DNA of 64,000 nucleotides from Paenibacillus_E sp042676385 (lineage in GTDB: Bacteria; Bacillota; Bacilli; Paenibacillales; NBRC-103111), in assembly GCF_042676385.1 (NCBI RefSeq), contig NZ_JBHTHA010000002.1, positions 1,178,001-1,242,000 of the forward strand, in the 5' to 3' direction. The notes under the pieces are model-generated. The model was given only the letters and a program-made list of their open reading frames with translations, searched no databases and was not told where the DNA came from. The translations under genes and the position numbers were made by a program. Positions 61,403-64,000 of the stretch are shown here, in pieces. Positions within the stretch are counted from its first letter, which is position 1. Every line of letters starts with the position of its first letter.

Positions 61403-62895
61403 CCTCTGTCCCCTCCTTCCGCTTTTACCCACCAATGACATATCGAATCTGCCAAGCCGATCCAATCTGTAAGGTCTTGGCCCCAAACCGTTGTTAGAGC
61501 CAATAGCTCTTTTATGGTACTTTTCAAATCCTCACGATTTTTTTTAGCTTTAGCCCAGATTTCTGCAATCCGCATCAATGACTCAGCGTCGTCTCGAACG
61601 ATATACGTTCCTCCCTGAAAATCTCGGCCTTCAAAATGACCGTCTACCTGAGCTATACAATAATATCGCAGCAAGCCGGCCATCCCGGCTACGAGTCCTT
61701 CCGGAATCTGAAGTCCAAGTTCAGCATAATGGCTAAGCGATGGAAGCAACCTGACTTTAAATTTTGACAAACTGTTCATGCTGATGTCCGAAAGCCTGTG
61801 ACGGATGAACGGATTATTAAATCTTTCGAACACGGTATCCGCATAAGCATTCATTTCAACTGCTGAATAGGGAAGGGTAGGTATGATTTCGAAACGAACC
61901 ATCGACTTGACTGCCTGCCCTAAAACTTGATGCTCCATAAGCTCCCGAACATGCTCGACACCATGAAGAATGCCGAGTGGCGCCATCCACGTATGAGCGG
62001 CATTGAGGATGCGCACTTTACGTTGCTGATACGGGCGCAAATCTTTTGTCCAGTGCACGTTTAATCCGGCTTTTTGTAACGGCAGCTGCTCATCTAACGT
62101 CTCTTCCCCTTGGATGGCCCACAAATGGTACGGTTCTGCCGTCGTCAGCAGCCGATCCGTATACGACCATTCTGAAAACCAGGCTTGCGCCTCTTCTTCC
62201 CCTGGATATCCGGTGACAATCCGATCGACCAGCGTGTTCAAGAAACGGTTGCTCGACGCCAGCCATGCCCGAAATTCATCCGGGAACCCCCAATCCAAGC
62301 TGTATCGAATGACGATGTCGCGAAGCGAATCCCCATTCCTTTCTAACAGCTCACAAGGGAGGAAGATTAAGCCTTTATCTTCCGCACCGCCAAACGCAAG
62401 ATACCGGCGATAAAGCAAATACGCCATTTTTCCCGGGAACGAAGCAATGGGGCTCTCTGTCAGTTGTTCCTGCTTGTATGCGATTCCTGCTTCCGTTGTA
62501 TTGGAGATGACGAATCTTAAATCATCGCTTTCCGCCAAGGCGATAAACCGATTCCATTCCTCGTAAGGATTAATGATTTGGGAAAATATGGATATTGTGT
62601 TTTGACGTTCTACCGGCTGACCGTCTTCCAACCCCCGGATGACAAGCGTATAGATCCCATCTTGCGCAGCCAACTCTTCTATTTTAGCTTTGCCGGTAGA
62701 TCTGGGCTGGGTAACAGCGACGCTTCCATGAAACAACCCTTGCTCCCTGCTTACATGAAGCATCCAGTCTACGAACCCTCTCAGGAAATTTCCTTCTCCA
62801 ATTTGCAGAACGGTGACAGGAGCAGCAGAGACTGCTTCAAACTGACGTTTCTGCTCCCCCGTCAATAAGTTCGAGTTTAATCGCTCCTTCATCAT
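61399..62895 (-). CDS. uxaB: Tagaturonate reductase family (UxaB)
   Basis: 498 aa, mannitol dehydrogenase superfamily. The NAD-binding loop VLQIGEGNFLRGFVDWMLHV is that of UxaB, followed by VSNTT-type ISNTTEAGIAY, FLPCELLERNGDSLRDIVIR and the Lys-Asn-His region around RKVRILNAAHTWMAPLG. It reduces D-tagaturonate (5-keto-L-galactonate) to D-altronate. The ATG at 62895 overlaps the stop of the lactonase gene as ATGA and has GGGAG 11 bases upstream; the longer frame to 62955 lies inside the lactonase gene. Second gene of the operon. Confidence 0.93.
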   Translation of the reverse strand: MMKERLNSNLLTGEQKRQFEAVSAAPVTVLQIGEGNFLRGFVDWMLHVSREQGLFHGSVAVTQPRSTGKAKIEELAAQDGIYTLVIRGLEDGQPVERQNTISIFSQIINPYEEWNRFIALAESDDLRFVISNTTEAGIAYKQEQLTESPIASFPGKMAYLLYRRYLAFGGAEDKGLIFLPCELLERNGDSLRDIVIRYSLDWGFPDEFRAWLASSNRFLNTLVDRIVTGYPGEEEAQAWFSEWSYTDRLLTTAEPYHLWAIQGEETLDEQLPLQKAGLNVHWTKDLRPYQQRKVRILNAAHTWMAPLGILHGVEHVRELMEHQVLGQAVKSMVRFEIIPTLPYSAVEMNAYADTVFERFNNPFIRHRLSDISMNSLSKFKVRLLPSLSHYAELGLQIPEGLVAGMAGLLRYYCIAQVDGHFEGRDFQGGTYIVRDDAESLMRIAEIWAKAKKNREDLKSTIKELLALTTVWGQDLTDWIGLADSICHWWVKAEGGDRG

Positions 62896-63722
62896 AGCTT
62901 GTAAAACTCCCTTGCATTTTCTCCAAATAATCTTGCTCTCTCTTGTTTTCCCCACGACTTCGGTATGGCGCTTTCGAGAATATCCAGAACTTCGTCATAG
63001 GTAGCAGCAAGCAAACAAACCGGCCAATCCGTTCCGAATATGACCCGTTCCGGTCCGAAAACTTCCAAAACATGTTCGATATATCGTTTAAAATGCTGCG
63101 GTTTCCATGCTTGATGATCGGCTTCCGTCACCAAGCCGGAAATTTTGCAATATATATTTTGATGTCTAGATGCACGTTCGATTTGCGCGGCCCATGGCTC
63201 AAATACCTGCTCCGCGATACGCGGTTTCCCGATATGATCAATGACGCCTCTCAATCCTGGAACGGCGTCGAGCAATTCATTAAGCTCGTTTAACTGATTC
63301 GATGTCACGAGCAGATCCACGGGAAAGCCCATTTCCGCATAAACTTGAAGCGCTTCCACAAACTTGGGCTTGAGCAGCTTGCTTGCATCGGACATTTCTT
63401 GAATCATAATGCGAAAACCAACGAATTTCGGATGTTTCCGCCAACGTTCAAAATACTCCCGATGAGATGGATCAAATAAATCCAGCCATCCGACAACGCC
63501 TAGAATCGAGTCCGAACGATCGGCAAGTGTAAACATATACTCTGTTTCCTGATACGTAGGGGCTGCCTGAACAGTGATGGTGCCGTCTATGCTATGTTTC
63601 TTCAAATGAATTTCGAGATCTTCAGGCAGATAGTCTCTATACAACACCGGTAGCTCAGGTGTAATCCATCCATAATCTGTGCGAGACATCGACCAATAAT
63701 GTTGGTGAGCATCAATACGCAT
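62892..63722 (-). CDS. L-fuconolactonase-type amidohydrolase (COG3618)
   Basis: 276 aa, TIM-barrel amidohydrolase. Metal-binding start MRIDAHQHYWSMSRTDYGWI, the GVIDHIGKPRI strand and VIFGTDWPVCLLAATYDEV with the metal Asp are those of the L-fuconolactone / L-rhamnonolactone hydrolases. It would open the lactone produced by the aldo-keto reductase, giving L-galactonate or L-fuconate. The ATG at 63722 follows AGGAGAGG; the frame's earlier start at 63746 is not supported. First gene of the operon, 131 bases from the divergent AraC start. Substrate inferred from family and context. Confidence 0.9.
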   Translation of the reverse strand: MRIDAHQHYWSMSRTDYGWITPELPVLYRDYLPEDLEIHLKKHSIDGTITVQAAPTYQETEYMFTLADRSDSILGVVGWLDLFDPSHREYFERWRKHPKFVGFRIMIQEMSDASKLLKPKFVEALQVYAEMGFPVDLLVTSNQLNELNELLDAVPGLRGVIDHIGKPRIAEQVFEPWAAQIERASRHQNIYCKISGLVTEADHQAWKPQHFKRYIEHVLEVFGPERVIFGTDWPVCLLAATYDEVLDILESAIPKSWGKQERARLFGENAREFYKL

Positions 63723-63853
63723 GGGGAAGTCCTCTCCTCTCGTCATAATTATATTTTACGACAATAATAAGAAATTAAAATGTCATTTAATTGCATATTT
63801 ATATCCGATTTTGATATATTTTAAGCAACCACATTATACAGGAGGTCATCTTC

Positions 63854-64000
63854 GTGCAACCGATTCGCAAGCCATTTTTACTGGACCCGATCTTTCCGTT
63901 CGACATGGTTTATAAAGGTCTTCGATATTCGGAAAGTGAGCTGCCGGACCATTTGCACGACTTGTACGAAGTGGTGTACGTTCACAAGGGGAACGGAATG
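63854..64000 (+). CDS. AraC-family regulator, N-terminal part only (runs off the window)
   Basis: A GTG start behind AGGAGG opens a frame that stays open to the last base (49 codons). FDMVYKGLRYSESELPDHLH, then DLYEVVYVHKGNGM, is the beginning of an AraC-type cupin sensor (metal- and sugar-binding His cluster). It is divergent from the oxidative sugar operon and is the obvious candidate for its regulator, as RhaS/RhaR-type proteins are for deoxysugars. The DNA-binding domain lies outside the window. Confidence 0.8.
   Translation, partial: MQPIRKPFLLDPIFPFDMVYKGLRYSESELPDHLHDLYEVVYVHKGNGM

Noticed and set aside
63747..63853. Exact promoter for the last operon and the divergent AraC gene
   Set aside because: TATAAT-like bases occur at 63748-63753 and a TTGATA/TTATAC pair on the other strand, but the latter would start inside the ribosome site; no confident call.
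1..64000. CRISPR arrays, tRNA, rRNA, intact insertion sequences, prophage genes
   Set aside because: Looked for regularly spaced repeats, CCA-ended cloverleafs, transposase motifs and phage modules by eye; none found. The only mobile trace is the probable group II intron scrap.

Overview
The window looks like a plant-polysaccharide-degrading, low-to-mid-GC Gram-positive of the Paenibacillus type. Supporting signs are the strong GGAGG-type ribosome sites, three LplA/LplB/LplC-style sugar transport operons without their own ATPase, YesM/YesN-type sensor kinases and AraC-type response regulators, CcpA-type cre boxes, and large secreted hemicellulases. The species is an inference; no rRNA or tRNA gene is present.

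Layout. 1-2.2 kb: a YesM/YesN-type pair, cut at the left edge. 2.2-2.95 kb: debris of two glycosidases plus a small zinc-ribbon protein. 2.97-8.7 kb: an AT-rich tricarboxylate-type island with a PrpF-family isomerase, two MFS transporters, a divergent LysR regulator and the wreck of a TctC binding protein; its promoters share an AT-rich dyad. 8.8-10.6 kb: a polysaccharide deacetylase flanked by two broken sugar-permease genes. 10.6-20.1 kb: AraC regulator, GH29 fucosidase, and an apparent operon SGNH esterase - GH43 - APH-fold kinase - GH3. 20.2-27.3 kb: GH43 scrap, a GH5::GH42 chimeric pseudogene, secreted GH5 and GH74 enzymes and an AraC regulator with two perfect cre boxes upstream. 27.7-39.4 kb: two related transporter operons (A with its kinase/regulator pair, B without). 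39.4-44.0 kb: remains of an older xylanase locus and an intact 1177-aa modular GH10 xylanase whose terminator is followed by what looks like the 5' end of a group IIC intron. 44.4-57.2 kb: a xylan locus with intracellular GH10, deacetylase, regulator-kinase-regulator, transporter operon C, CE1-type esterase and GH43. 57.4-64 kb: a tightly overlapped operon of six enzymes with a divergent AraC gene.

How it works together. Secreted GH10, GH5 and GH74 enzymes would cut xylan, beta-glucan and xyloglucan outside the cell. Lipoprotein/permease systems import oligosaccharides, presumably energised by a shared ATPase encoded elsewhere. Cytoplasmic GH10, GH43, GH3 and GH29 enzymes and esterases finish them. 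The last operon (FucU-type mutarotase, zinc alcohol dehydrogenase, aldo-keto reductase resembling plant L-galactose dehydrogenase, UxaA, UxaB, fuconolactonase-type hydrolase) can be assembled into an oxidative route from L-galactose, or L-fucose, to the 2-keto-3-deoxy-acid level. This is the most interesting candidate system here.

The other strong signals are regulatory and evolutionary. Two promoter architectures are spaced to the base or nearly so across several operons. A recombination scar in front of operon A carries 30 bp of a kinase gene. Pieces of lost glycosidase, permease and binding-protein genes are scattered through the gaps.
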